Shown piece after piece: positions 26,136 through 34,207 of a DNA stretch of 64,000 nt (the stretch's first letter is position 1; the number at the start of each line of letters is the position of its first letter). The notes under the pieces are model-generated. The model did not search any database and had not been told where the DNA came from. It saw only the letters and a list, made by a program, of their open reading frames with translations. This DNA comes from Chitinophagales bacterium (GTDB lineage: Bacteria > Bacteroidota > Bacteroidia > Chitinophagales > UBA8649). The stretch lies in NCBI GenBank assembly GCA_020635975.1, contig JACJYT010000008.1, forward strand, positions 45,070 through 109,069, given 5' to 3'. A program made the position numbers and the translations under genes.

Positions 26136-27802
26136 TGATGAAATTTCTGGATAAAATACCATTCAAACTTTTACTTATCCTTTTGGGGGCTTTGTTGTTT
26201 ATTCCCTTTTTAGGAGAAGTACATTTGTTCGATTGGGATGAAATAAATTTTGCAGAATCGGCTCGAGAAATGCTCGAAACAGGCAACTATTTACAAGTTC
26301 AAATTAATTACCTTCCGTTTAGCGAAAAGCCACCTTTTTTTATTTGGATGCAAGCTATAAGCATGCATTTTTTTGGAGTGAATGAATTTGCTGCACGCTT
26401 ACCAAATGCACTTATAGGCATTGCCACGATGCTTAGTTTGTTGGCCATAGGCAAGCGTTTGAAAGATAAATATTTTGGCTTACTTTGGGCCTTGGTCTAT
26501 GTTTCTTGTTTTTTGCCCGCCCTATATTTTAGAAGTGCTATCATCGATCCAGTTTTCAATTTGTTTATTTTTGTGGGGGTATATTTCGCGAGTAGACTTA
26601 CCGAAAATGATGAGTTTATTGATAGAAAAATGAGGCGAAAGTCGAGGAATAAAGCAGTACTTTATTCTGGTTTTTTTATCGGACTTGCAGTACTTACCAA
26701 AGGGCCAGTAGGCTTGTTATTGTTTAGTTTGTGTTACTTAGCCCTCTTTATTTTTAATCGCTTTAAAAGATTGAATAGTCTTTGGGAGTTGATCTACTTC
26801 TTCATAGTATGCGGAATAACTATTTCTGTATGGTATGGTTTGGAATGGTACATTAATGGCCCTGCTTTTTTAATTGGGTTTTTTGAACGTCATATAGCGC
26901 TGCTTACTACCCAAGACGCTGGTCATGGTGGTCCTTTTTACTATCATTTGATCGTTTTGTTGATGGGGTGTTTTCCAGCCTCAATTTTTCTATTCGGGGG
27001 GATTAAAAACCATAAATTTTCGACAGGCTTGCTGCATAACTTTCAAAAATGGATGCTCAGCCTGCTGATTGTGGTAGTTTTGGTGTTTAGTTTAGTGCAA
27101 ACAAAGATTGTTCACTATTCTTCTTTAGCTTATTTTCCGCTTACCTTCTTTGCTAGCTATTTTATCTATTATATGCTAAACGGTAAAAGGAAGTGGGAAT
27201 GGTATCATGCGGCTCTTTTCCTGTTCGTTGGCATAGTTTGGGGCATAGCCATTAGTCTAGTTCCTGTTTTAGGTAAAAATGTGGATGTAATCATTCGAAT
27301 CATCAATGGTAAAGATCTTTTTGCAGAAAGCAATTTAAGAGCAGTGGTTTATTGGTCTTTTTACGAGAGCTTGTATGGCTTATTCTATATATTTGCCTTA
27401 GTCTTGGCAGGTATTTTCTTTGCGGTGAAGCAAAAACGCTTTGGTATTAGCTTGCTTTTAATTTCTACTTGCTTGGTTATCCAGGTGGTAACCATCCTCT
27501 TTACTCCTAAAATTGAGAAATATACGCAAGGAGCTGCTATAGAATTTTACCAGTCGAAAAAGGGAGAGCTGTGCTACATTGAAACGCTTGGCTTTAAAAG
27601 TTATGCGCCATTATTTTATGCCGAGAAATCCAAAGACTTGCCTTATTATTCGCAACAAGAACTCTTGAATGAATATATTGAGTACCCAGTGTACTTCGTT
27701 TGTAAAATTGATAAAAAAGATCAATATACAGAAGATTTCCCGCAACTAGAGGTGCTCGAAGAAAAGAATGGTTTTGTTTTTATGCAAAAGCAAAATTACT
27801 AG
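26135..27802 (+). CDS. ArnT-like glycosyltransferase (GT39/GT83 type)
   Basis: A 555-aa polytopic membrane protein with about eleven helices. The first periplasmic loop holds the family motif LFDWDEINFAESAREMLETG (DE pair for metal/substrate), followed by SEKPPFFIWMQA, both typical of PMT/ArnT-type enzymes that use a polyprenyl-phosphate sugar donor. A short C-terminal periplasmic domain (about residues 480-555) ends the protein. In operon with an LPS permease and a PAP2 phosphatase, it probably glycosylates lipid A or another envelope lipid. The acceptor and sugar cannot be told. Confidence 0.83.
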   Translation: MMKFLDKIPFKLLLILLGALLFIPFLGEVHLFDWDEINFAESAREMLETGNYLQVQINYLPFSEKPPFFIWMQAISMHFFGVNEFAARLPNALIGIATMLSLLAIGKRLKDKYFGLLWALVYVSCFLPALYFRSAIIDPVFNLFIFVGVYFASRLTENDEFIDRKMRRKSRNKAVLYSGFFIGLAVLTKGPVGLLLFSLCYLALFIFNRFKRLNSLWELIYFFIVCGITISVWYGLEWYINGPAFLIGFFERHIALLTTQDAGHGGPFYYHLIVLLMGCFPASIFLFGGIKNHKFSTGLLHNFQKWMLSLLIVVVLVFSLVQTKIVHYSSLAYFPLTFFASYFIYYMLNGKRKWEWYHAALFLFVGIVWGIAISLVPVLGKNVDVIIRIINGKDLFAESNLRAVVYWSFYESLYGLFYIFALVLAGIFFAVKQKRFGISLLLISTCLVIQVVTILFTPKIEKYTQGAAIEFYQSKKGELCYIETLGFKSYAPLFYAEKSKDLPYYSQQELLNEYIEYPVYFVCKIDKKDQYTEDFPQLEVLEEKNGFVFMQKQNY

Positions 27803-27903
27803 GGGAGAAAGGATTTGACCCACTCTACCTAGATAGATTTCAGGACTTAAATTCTTTTAGTAGATTTTTTTAAAAAACATTTCCCATTTAAAAATAAAAA
27901 TCA

Positions 27904-27911
27904 TACCTTTG
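27904..27911 (+). promoter_or_regulatory. -7 element of rplU-rpmA
   Basis: TACCTTTG fits TAnnTTTG, giving a leader of about 17 nt before the ATG at 27932. Confidence 0.6.
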
Positions 27912-27931
27912 CAAGCCAAAATTAAAATGTA

Positions 27932-28237
27932 ATGTACGCAATAGTAGAAATAGCCGGTCAGCAATTCAAAGTAGAAGAAGGCAAACAAATCTTTGTGCAT
28001 CGTTTAGAAGGCAAAGAAGGAGATAAATTGGATTTCGATAAAGTGCTTTTGAAAGCTGATGGTGACAAAGTTAGTGTAGGTGCACCTACTTTAAATTCTA
28101 AAGTTTCTGTAAAGATTATAGAGCACTTGAAAGGCGACAAAGTAATTGTATTCAAGAAAAAAAGAAGAAAGGGATATAAAGTTAAAAACGGTCACAGACA
28201 ATATTTAACTAAAGTATCTATTGAAAAAATTTCATAA
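27932..28237 (+). CDS. rplU: 50S ribosomal protein L21
   Basis: A 101-aa bL21 of standard length: MYAIVEIAGQQFKVEEGKQIFVHRL at the start and the basic KKKRRKGYKVKNGHRQYLTKVSIEKI at the end, which contacts 23S rRNA. It heads the rplU-rpmA operon with a 21-nt gap. Many flavobacterial L21 proteins carry a C-terminal helix-hairpin-helix extension; this one does not, while the neighbouring L27 does. Codon use is strongly biased, as expected for a highly expressed gene. Confidence 0.97.
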   Translation: MYAIVEIAGQQFKVEEGKQIFVHRLEGKEGDKLDFDKVLLKADGDKVSVGAPTLNSKVSVKIIEHLKGDKVIVFKKKRRKGYKVKNGHRQYLTKVSIEKIS

Positions 28238-28258
28238 GTAGCATAAAAAAGAAAGAAA

Positions 28259-28822
28259 ATGGCTCACAAGAAAGGTCAAGGTAGTTCTAGAAACGGACGT
28301 GAATCGGAAAGTAAGAGATTGGGTGTTAAGTTGTTTGGTGGACAAACAGCGATACCTGGAAATATATTAGTACGTCAGAGAGGTACAAGATTTCATGCAG
28401 GTTTAGGAGTAGGTATGGGGAAAGACCATACTTTATTTGCTAAAGAAGTGGGAATTGTAACTTTTACAACTAAGAAAGGAAATAGAAGATATATTTCTGT
28501 TTTACCAGTAGACGCAGAAGAAGTAATTGCTACTGTTGCTAAAAAGAAAGAAGCGAAAGTTGAAGTTACTACTGAGGTAGTTGCTGAAAAGAAAGCTCCT
28601 GCTAAGGCAAAGAAAGAAGCGAAAGGTGATGATTTAAAGAAATTGAACGGTGTTGGACCAGCTTTTGAAAAAAGATTAAACGCTCTAGGTATTTTTACTT
28701 TTGCAGATATGATTGCTTTAACAGACGAAGCTATTGCTAAATTAGAAGAGCAAGACAGTATGACAAGCTTGGAAGAGTGGCATAATTGGATTGCACAAGC
28801 AAAAGAATTTACTCAAGCTTAA
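28259..28822 (+). CDS. rpmA: 50S ribosomal protein L27 with C-terminal helix-hairpin-helix extension
   Basis: A 187-aa protein, twice the usual 85-90 residues. Residues 1-88 are a standard bL27: [38 protein letters not shown] and [12 protein letters not shown]. There is no cleavable N-terminal leader of the Firmicutes type. Residues 92-122 are a Lys/Ala/Glu-rich linker and 124-187 a compact helical domain with a helix-hairpin-helix signature ([20 protein letters not shown]) and a Trp-containing last helix. The extension is in frame with no stop between. A strong terminator follows 24 nt after the stop. Confidence 0.95.
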   Translation: MAHKKGQGSSRNGRESESKRLGVKLFGGQTAIPGNILVRQRGTRFHAGLGVGMGKDHTLFAKEVGIVTFTTKKGNRRYISVLPVDAEEVIATVAKKKEAKVEVTTEVVAEKKAPAKAKKEAKGDDLKKLNGVGPAFEKRLNALGIFTFADMIALTDEAIAKLEEQDSMTSLEEWHNWIAQAKEFTQA

Positions 28823-28846
28823 TTCCACTTAAGGTTTACAATAATG

Positions 28847-28883
28847 AAAAAGGCTCTATATTTTAGAGCCTTTTTATTTTTTT
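28847..28883 (+). terminator. intrinsic terminator of rplU-rpmA
   Basis: A perfect 12-bp stem (AAAAAGGCTCTA with TAGAGCCTTTTT), 5-nt loop, followed by A and seven T. It ends 3 nt before the ruvX start, so ruvX must use a promoter within this region or read-through. Confidence 0.9.
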
Positions 28884-28886
28884 ATA

Positions 28887-29303
28887 ATGAGCAGAATTTT
28901 AGCCATAGATTACGGTAGAAAGCGAACTGGAATAGCCGTTACGGATCCTTTACAAATAATTTGTACGGGACTACCAACCATTCCAACTTCAGAACTAATG
29001 AATTTTTTAAAGACTTATTGTGTTCAAGAAGATGTGGAAGCCTTTGTAATTGGGGAATCTAAGAACTTAGACAATAGCAAATCGCAAGTGGCGGGAGATA
29101 TTGAAGCTTTTGCGCTACAATTACAAGGGGTGTTTCCTGATAAAGCCATTCATTGGGTAGATGAACGATTTACTTCTAAAATGGCCTCTCAGAGCATGAT
29201 TATGAGTGGAATGAAGAAGAAAAAGCGACAACAAAAAGAATTAATTGACGAAATTAGTGCAACCATAATTTTACAAACCTATTTAGAAAAGAGAATATTA
29301 TGA
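28887..29303 (+). CDS. ruvX: Holliday junction resolvase-like RuvX (YqgF)
   Basis: A 138-aa RNase H-fold protein. ILAIDYGRKRTGIAVTDP carries the first catalytic Asp; VIGESKNLDNS and WVDERFTSKMAS (second acidic pair) follow; the last acidic residue is in LIDEISATIILQTYL. Family members act in 16S rRNA 5'-end maturation and were proposed as alternative resolvases. Usual length. It overlaps def by 4 nt (ATGA). Confidence 0.93.
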   Translation: MSRILAIDYGRKRTGIAVTDPLQIICTGLPTIPTSELMNFLKTYCVQEDVEAFVIGESKNLDNSKSQVAGDIEAFALQLQGVFPDKAIHWVDERFTSKMASQSMIMSGMKKKKRQQKELIDEISATIILQTYLEKRIL

Positions 29304-29854
29304 TTTTACCAATAGTAGCATATGGGGATGCGGTATTAAAAAAGAAAGCGCAAGAAATCAGCAAGGATTATCCAGATCTTAAGAAGCTTATTCAAGATAT
29401 GGAAGAAACCATGGAGCATGCTGCTGGAGTGGGTTTAGCAGCACCTCAAATTGGTAGAGATATTCGTCTTTTTATTATCGATAGCACACTTATGCTAGAA
29501 GAAGAGGATGAAGAAGAGGGTATTCGTGAAGTATTTATTAATGCGCAAATCTTAGAGGAAAGTGGCAAGGAATGGAATTTTGAAGAAGGCTGTCTAAGTA
29601 TTCCTAACATTCGGGAAGATGTGAGTAGAAAAAGTACCCTTAAAATCAAGTACTTGGATGCTAATTTTAAGGAACATACCAAGACCTTTAGTGGATTAAC
29701 TGCTCGCGTGATTCAACATGAATATGATCATATTGAAGGCATCTTGTTTATCGACCATTTGAAGCCATTAAAAAGAAAGTTATTGCAAAAAAGATTACGC
29801 AATATAAGCGAAGGAAATATTAAGGTTTCTTATCGCATGCGCTTCCCGAAATAG
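29300..29854 (+). CDS. def: peptide deformylase
   Basis: A 184-aa metalloenzyme removing the formyl group from nascent proteins. All three motifs are present: GVGLAAPQIG, EGCLSIP (metal Cys) and QHEYDHIEGI (HEXXH with two metal His and the catalytic Glu). An acidic loop (EEEDEEEGI) interrupts the region after the first motif. It overlaps ruvX by 4 nt and stops 1 nt short of the convergent pdxA end. Confidence 0.96.
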   Translation: MILPIVAYGDAVLKKKAQEISKDYPDLKKLIQDMEETMEHAAGVGLAAPQIGRDIRLFIIDSTLMLEEEDEEEGIREVFINAQILEESGKEWNFEEGCLSIPNIREDVSRKSTLKIKYLDANFKEHTKTFSGLTARVIQHEYDHIEGILFIDHLKPLKRKLLQKRLRNISEGNIKVSYRMRFPK

Positions 29855-29855
29855 C

Positions 29856-30926
29856 TTAATCGTTAAATCTCGCCTTTTGTTTCTTGTGCGATTTCTTTAG
29901 CACATTCGACTTCATTTCTTTGTATTCCTTTCTATTTTCGAGGATGTCTAAGGCGGCAAACAAAGCTTGACGTAAAGATCGCTCAGAAGCTTGGTCTTTT
30001 CCCGCAATATCGTAGGCGGTTCCATGGTCGGGAGAGGTTCTTACTAAATCTAGACCAGAAGTAAAATTAACGCCATCATCGAAGGTTAAGGCTTTAAAGG
30101 GGGCTAAACCTTGATCGTGGTAAATGGCTAGTACTGCATCGAACTTCTTGAAATTTCCAGAGCCAAAGAAGCCATCAGAAGGGTAGGGGCCAAAAGCAAG
30201 AATTCCATTTCTATACGATTGGTTAATGGCTGGGATTAAAATTTCTAATTCTTCATTACCTATTAAGCCTTTATCGCCAGCATGTGGATTTAAGGCTAGA
30301 ACAGCAATTCGAGCTTGGTGTAGGCCAAAATCTGACTTTAAGCTCAAATTTAATTGCTCAATTTTGCTTTGAACTAAGTCTTTGGTAAGACTTTCAGATA
30401 TTTTGCTTATTGGAATGTGATTTGTTACTAATCCTATGCGTAAATCTTCAGCAAAAAGAATCATCAAGCTGTTTTTAGCGCCACAATGTTTTTCAAAATA
30501 TTCTGTGTGTCCACTAAAGCCACCTTTTGCCGCTTTGGCAACAGTGTTTTTATTTATTGGAGCAGTAACTATGGCATCTATCTTTCCATTTTTCCAATCT
30601 TCAATAGCCTTATCGATGGCATTCAAAGCATAAATTCCGGCTTGCTCACTTTCTTTACCTAGCTCTATAATAGGATCTTCCTTTATTACACTTACTACAT
30701 TAGTTTGTTTATCCATAAGCTTCGTCCAATCGTTTAGAGCATTGTAGCGAAACTTATTATTGTTCATTAATTTTTTGTAGTAGGATAGTACTCGAGTTGA
30801 ACCATAGACAACCGGCGTGCAAAATTGATAAATTCTATCATCCGATAGCAGTTTTATCAATATTTCTGGTCCTACCCCGTTAATATCACCAATAGTAAAT
30901 CCAATTACAGGTTTAGAATGTTCCAT
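29856..30926 (-). CDS. pdxA: 4-hydroxythreonine-4-phosphate dehydrogenase
   Basis: A 356-aa enzyme of pyridoxal phosphate synthesis (DXP-dependent route). FTIGDINGVGPEI opens the protein; TAPINKNTVAKAAKGGFSGHTEYF carries the metal-ligand His; ALNPHAGDKGLIGNEE, GPYPSDGFF, YHDQGLAPFK and RTSPDHGTAYDIAGK are the remaining conserved blocks. It starts inside the 3' end of pepA (14-nt overlap), so the two are co-transcribed. The C-terminal 20 residues are a lysine-rich tail. Confidence 0.95.
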   Translation of the reverse strand: MEHSKPVIGFTIGDINGVGPEILIKLLSDDRIYQFCTPVVYGSTRVLSYYKKLMNNNKFRYNALNDWTKLMDKQTNVVSVIKEDPIIELGKESEQAGIYALNAIDKAIEDWKNGKIDAIVTAPINKNTVAKAAKGGFSGHTEYFEKHCGAKNSLMILFAEDLRIGLVTNHIPISKISESLTKDLVQSKIEQLNLSLKSDFGLHQARIAVLALNPHAGDKGLIGNEELEILIPAINQSYRNGILAFGPYPSDGFFGSGNFKKFDAVLAIYHDQGLAPFKALTFDDGVNFTSGLDLVRTSPDHGTAYDIAGKDQASERSLRQALFAALDILENRKEYKEMKSNVLKKSHKKQKARFND

Positions 30927-32328
30927 TAAGTTGTGTTCTCTTCTTTATAAAATTGTAAATTAATCGTACACCAACGCCAGTACCATTTTTGCCTCTATAG
31001 CTATCTGTGCTAGTTAGAAACGCTGCACCCGCTATATCTAAATGCATCCAAGGATAATCTACAAAGTGTTGTAAAAAGAGTCCTGCAGTAGTGGCACCAG
31101 CAGCTGCTCCACCTATATTTTTAATATCTGCAATGTCTGATTTAATCATGGCCTCATATTCTTCCCATAAGGGAAATTCTACAAGACGTTCATGAACTGC
31201 AAGTCCGCTTTCTTTTAAACTGTTTTTAAAAGACTCGCTGGCATTTCCCATGCAAACTATTCCTTGCGATCCAATAGCTCGTGCGGCAGCACCAGTAAGA
31301 GTAGCTAGATCAATAACAAATTCAGGCTCGTATTGCTTGGCATAATGCAAGGCATCGGCTAATATTAAACGTCCTTCTGCATCGGTATTTAGCACTTCTA
31401 CGCTTTTACCACTCATCATTGTGATTACATCTCCCGGAACAACAGCATCTAAACCAGGTCGATTGTCGGTTGCTGGAATTAGTCCAATTACATGAATGGG
31501 AAGTTTTTGAGAAGCAATAGCACAAAAAGCCCCAACAACAGCTGCCGATCCTGCCATATCACTCTTCATTAAATCCATACTACCTGGAGTTGGTTTCAAA
31601 CTTAATCCGCCTGTATCATACATTACCCCTTTACCAACAAGTACAATAGGTTTATTATTACAAGCATTGCTTCCTTTATATTCTAAAATATTAAAAGTTG
31701 GTTCTTGAATACTTCCTTTATTAACAGCAAGCACGCCTCCCATTTTGTGTTCTTGAATGGCAGCTTTATTTAATACTTTTACGCTGAAACCAAATTCTTG
31801 TCCGAGCTGCGTAATTTCTTTAGAATATTGATTCGCATTTAGAAAAGAATGTGGCTCATTCACTAAAGTTCTTGCCGTGAAATTTGCCTTACATAAGCTA
31901 TTGATTTCTGCTAAGTTCTCTTCACTCAAACCACTTAAATAGATTTCATAGCTCTTATCTACTTTGCTGCTTTTATATTTGTCGAAACTATAAGAAGAAA
32001 GCTTTAGTCCTTCAATAAAGGCATAGTTTCTTTCTTCATTTGCTTCAAGATAAATGGCCCATTCTGTGAGCTTCAAACTGCTTAAGCTGCTAAAAAGTTG
32101 GTTACCTTGCTTTCGGCATTTTTCTTCGCTTTCATCTGCTATGTAAACAAAAAGATTTCCGGATTCATCTCTGAAATGGAATTTTTTTTCTTTACCATCT
32201 GCTAAAATGCTTGCCTTTTGATAGTCTTTAAGGAGCTTAGATTCTTGAAGCGCTTCTAACTTAGCAAGAAATACTACTTGATTGGATTTGGCATTACTGC
32301 CTAAGACCTTTAGATTTAATTGTGTCAT
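30913..32328 (-). CDS. pepA: M17 leucyl aminopeptidase
   Basis: A 471-aa cytosolic two-metal aminopeptidase. The C-terminal catalytic domain has VGKGVMYDTGGLSLKP (Lys and Asp ligands), MKSDMAGSAAV, and the family signature NTDAEGRLILADAL, followed by LATLTGAA. The N-terminal domain is divergent. It likely serves peptide turnover. Start ATG 32328 with a -7 element 18 nt upstream; it shares an 18-25 bp regulatory core with the divergent rsmA. Confidence 0.93.
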   Translation of the reverse strand: MTQLNLKVLGSNAKSNQVVFLAKLEALQESKLLKDYQKASILADGKEKKFHFRDESGNLFVYIADESEEKCRKQGNQLFSSLSSLKLTEWAIYLEANEERNYAFIEGLKLSSYSFDKYKSSKVDKSYEIYLSGLSEENLAEINSLCKANFTARTLVNEPHSFLNANQYSKEITQLGQEFGFSVKVLNKAAIQEHKMGGVLAVNKGSIQEPTFNILEYKGSNACNNKPIVLVGKGVMYDTGGLSLKPTPGSMDLMKSDMAGSAAVVGAFCAIASQKLPIHVIGLIPATDNRPGLDAVVPGDVITMMSGKSVEVLNTDAEGRLILADALHYAKQYEPEFVIDLATLTGAAARAIGSQGIVCMGNASESFKNSLKESGLAVHERLVEFPLWEEYEAMIKSDIADIKNIGGAAAGATTAGLFLQHFVDYPWMHLDIAGAAFLTSTDSYRGKNGTGVGVRLIYNFIKKRTQLNGTF

Positions 32329-32345
32329 ATTTTATAAATAGTCTA

Positions 32346-32353
32346 CAAATTTA
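32346..32353 (-). promoter_or_regulatory. -7 element of pepA-pdxA
   Basis: CAAATTTA on the plus strand is TAAATTTG on the minus strand, 17 nt before the ATG of pepA. An imperfect plus-strand element (AATATTTG, 32356-32363) lies two bases away and may drive rsmA. Confidence 0.5.
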
Positions 32354-32360
32354 GCAATAT

Positions 32361-33161
32361 TTGTTACCAAAATCGAAATACTTGGCAAAACATCAACATA
32401 TCCATTTAAATAAAGGACTTGGTCAACATTTTTTAAAAGATTCGGAGGTGCTATATAAAATATATAGACTCATTGAAGATCAAGTTGATGAGCTGCCGCT
32501 TTTGGAAGTTGGACCTGGAGCAGGAGCGCTTTCTGCCTACTTAAAATCTAGAGATAAGTATAAGCTAGTGGAGTTTGATAAACGCTTTGCAGAGTATTTG
32601 GCCATAGAATTTCCAGAGTTGAAAGGAAAAATTCTGAACGAAGATTTTTTGCTCTTAGATTTGAATGGGATATTCGACGAAGCTTTTGCTATAGTTGGTA
32701 ATTTTCCTTACAATATTTCTTCACAAATCATATTTAAAGCCCTCGATTATAAAGAGCAAGTACCCTTACTGATAGGCATGTTTCAAAAGGAAGTGGCTCG
32801 AAGAATTTGCGCCAAGGAAGGGAGTAAAGAATATGGGATTATATCGGTTTTAACTCAAGTATTCTATGATACAGAATATCTATTTGATGTTCCTAGAGAG
32901 GCTTTTAATCCACCACCTAAAGTAGTAAGTGGCGTTATGTTGATGCGCAGAAAGAAGAAAGATTATTCGCTTAATCCAAGTTTTTTTAAGGCTGTAGTTA
33001 AAACGGCCTTCGGACAAAGAAGAAAAACTTTGCGAAATAGTTTGAAGTCTTTTCTAAAAACTGAGGAACTTCGAGATTTGGATATCTTTGAACAACGCCC
33101 AGAACAATTATCGGTGGCAGCTTTTGTTAACCTGAGTAATATTTTAGAACAAGCACAGTGA
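32361..33161 (+). CDS. rsmA: 16S rRNA dimethyladenosine transferase
   Basis: A 266-aa KsgA/RsmA enzyme that dimethylates A1518/A1519 of 16S rRNA. GLGQHFLKD, SAM loop LLEVGPGAGALSAYL, acidic VEFDKRFAEYL and the catalytic VGNFPYNISSQI (NLPY equivalent) are seen; the C-terminal domain ends with QLSVAAFVNLSNIL. There is no ATG near the start: candidate starts are TTG 32361 and TTG 32382. The first lies inside a near -7 element (AATATTTG), so the protein may really begin at 32382 (MAKHQHIHLNK). The end overlaps the next gene by 4 nt (GTGA). Confidence 0.93.
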   Translation: MLPKSKYLAKHQHIHLNKGLGQHFLKDSEVLYKIYRLIEDQVDELPLLEVGPGAGALSAYLKSRDKYKLVEFDKRFAEYLAIEFPELKGKILNEDFLLLDLNGIFDEAFAIVGNFPYNISSQIIFKALDYKEQVPLLIGMFQKEVARRICAKEGSKEYGIISVLTQVFYDTEYLFDVPREAFNPPPKVVSGVMLMRRKKKDYSLNPSFFKAVVKTAFGQRRKTLRNSLKSFLKTEELRDLDIFEQRPEQLSVAAFVNLSNILEQAQ

Positions 33162-34096
33162 AGAAGGCTTTAATTACCGATAATGTTCATGAGGTTTTAT
33201 TGAAAGGCTTGGAAGAGAAGGCTTATGTCTGCAGCTATTTGCCAAAAATAGAACAAGCTGAAGTGGAAGCGCTAATAGCAGATTACGAAATCCTTGTAAT
33301 TAATAGTAAGATTCAAGTGAACAAGAAACTATTAGATAAAGCTGTAAAATTAAAGTATGTAGCTCGCTTAGGTAGTGGACTCGAAATTATTGATTTAGCG
33401 TATGCTAAAGAAAGGGGTATAGAAGTAATTAACTCGCCAGAAGGAAATAGAGATGCTGTTGGAGAGCATGCTTTAGGATTGTTGCTTTCCTTATTTAATA
33501 ACTTACCTGCAGCCCACCAGGATGTCTTAGATTTTTCGTGGAAAAGGGAAGAGCGAAGGGGAGAAGAACTGAAGGGTAAAACTGTCGGTATAATAGGATA
33601 TGGAAATACGGGAAAGGCCTTTGCAAAAAAATTATCTGGATTTGAAGTAGAATGTCTATTTTATGATAAGTACCTGCAAGAGGAAAGCGCCTTCGCCAAG
33701 CAGGTCGCATTAGAGGAAATTCAGGAAAGAGCAGAGGTGCTCTCATTTCATTTGCCCTACAATATGGAGACGCATCATTTTTTTGATTTGCATTTTTTGC
33801 ATCGAATGAAGAAGAGTTTTTATTTAATCAACACCTCTAGAGGAAAAATTGTAGATAGCAGCATACTTTTAAAGGCCTTGCATGAACAAAAGCTACTCGG
33901 ACTTTGTTTGGATGTTTTTGAAAATGAAGATGCTTCTAATTATAGCAAAGAAGAGAAAGCACTTATTCAGGATTTAGCTCTAACTAATAAATGTTTGTTT
34001 AGTCCGCATGTTGCTGGCTGGACGCATCAATCCAAATATAAATTAGCCCAGCTGCTTTTAGATAAAATTTTCAAGGAAGCCAATAACCAAGCTTAA
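33158..34096 (+). CDS. D-2-hydroxyacid dehydrogenase (phosphoglycerate dehydrogenase-like)
   Basis: A 312-aa NAD-dependent D-isomer-specific dehydrogenase. The substrate Arg is in YVARLGSGLEIID, the dinucleotide loop is KTVGIIGYGNTGKAFAKKL, INTSRGKIVD is the conserved second Arg region, and the catalytic His is in SPHVAGWT. There is no ACT regulatory domain, so this is the short class. It could act in serine synthesis or on other hydroxyacids; serC is not adjacent, so I give no symbol. Start is GTG 33158, overlapping the rsmA stop. Confidence 0.87.
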   Translation: MKKALITDNVHEVLLKGLEEKAYVCSYLPKIEQAEVEALIADYEILVINSKIQVNKKLLDKAVKLKYVARLGSGLEIIDLAYAKERGIEVINSPEGNRDAVGEHALGLLLSLFNNLPAAHQDVLDFSWKREERRGEELKGKTVGIIGYGNTGKAFAKKLSGFEVECLFYDKYLQEESAFAKQVALEEIQERAEVLSFHLPYNMETHHFFDLHFLHRMKKSFYLINTSRGKIVDSSILLKALHEQKLLGLCLDVFENEDASNYSKEEKALIQDLALTNKCLFSPHVAGWTHQSKYKLAQLLLDKIFKEANNQA

Positions 34097-34099
34097 TTT

Positions 34100-34132
34100 T
34101 CAAATCTTGTTAATAAAACTTAAAAGATTTGA
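34100..34132 (+). terminator. possible hairpin after the dehydrogenase gene
   Basis: TCAAATCTT pairs with AAGATTTGA (9 bp) around a 15-nt loop, 4 nt after the stop. It lacks a T-run, so termination is uncertain. Confidence 0.35.
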
Positions 34133-34146
34133 CAAATAAATGAGTT

Positions 34147-34174
34147 TTGTTTGTTGAAAATTTATTTAACTTTG
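34147..34174 (+). promoter_or_regulatory. TTG-N17-TAACTTTG promoter of the outer-membrane operon
   Basis: TTG 34147-34149 and TAACTTTG 34167-34174 give the best consensus Bacteroidota promoter of the window, 33 nt before the ATG of the TonB-dependent receptor. Confidence 0.75.
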
Positions 34175-34207
34175 GCGTGTTGTTAAATTAATGTTAAACA
34201 ATCTAGT

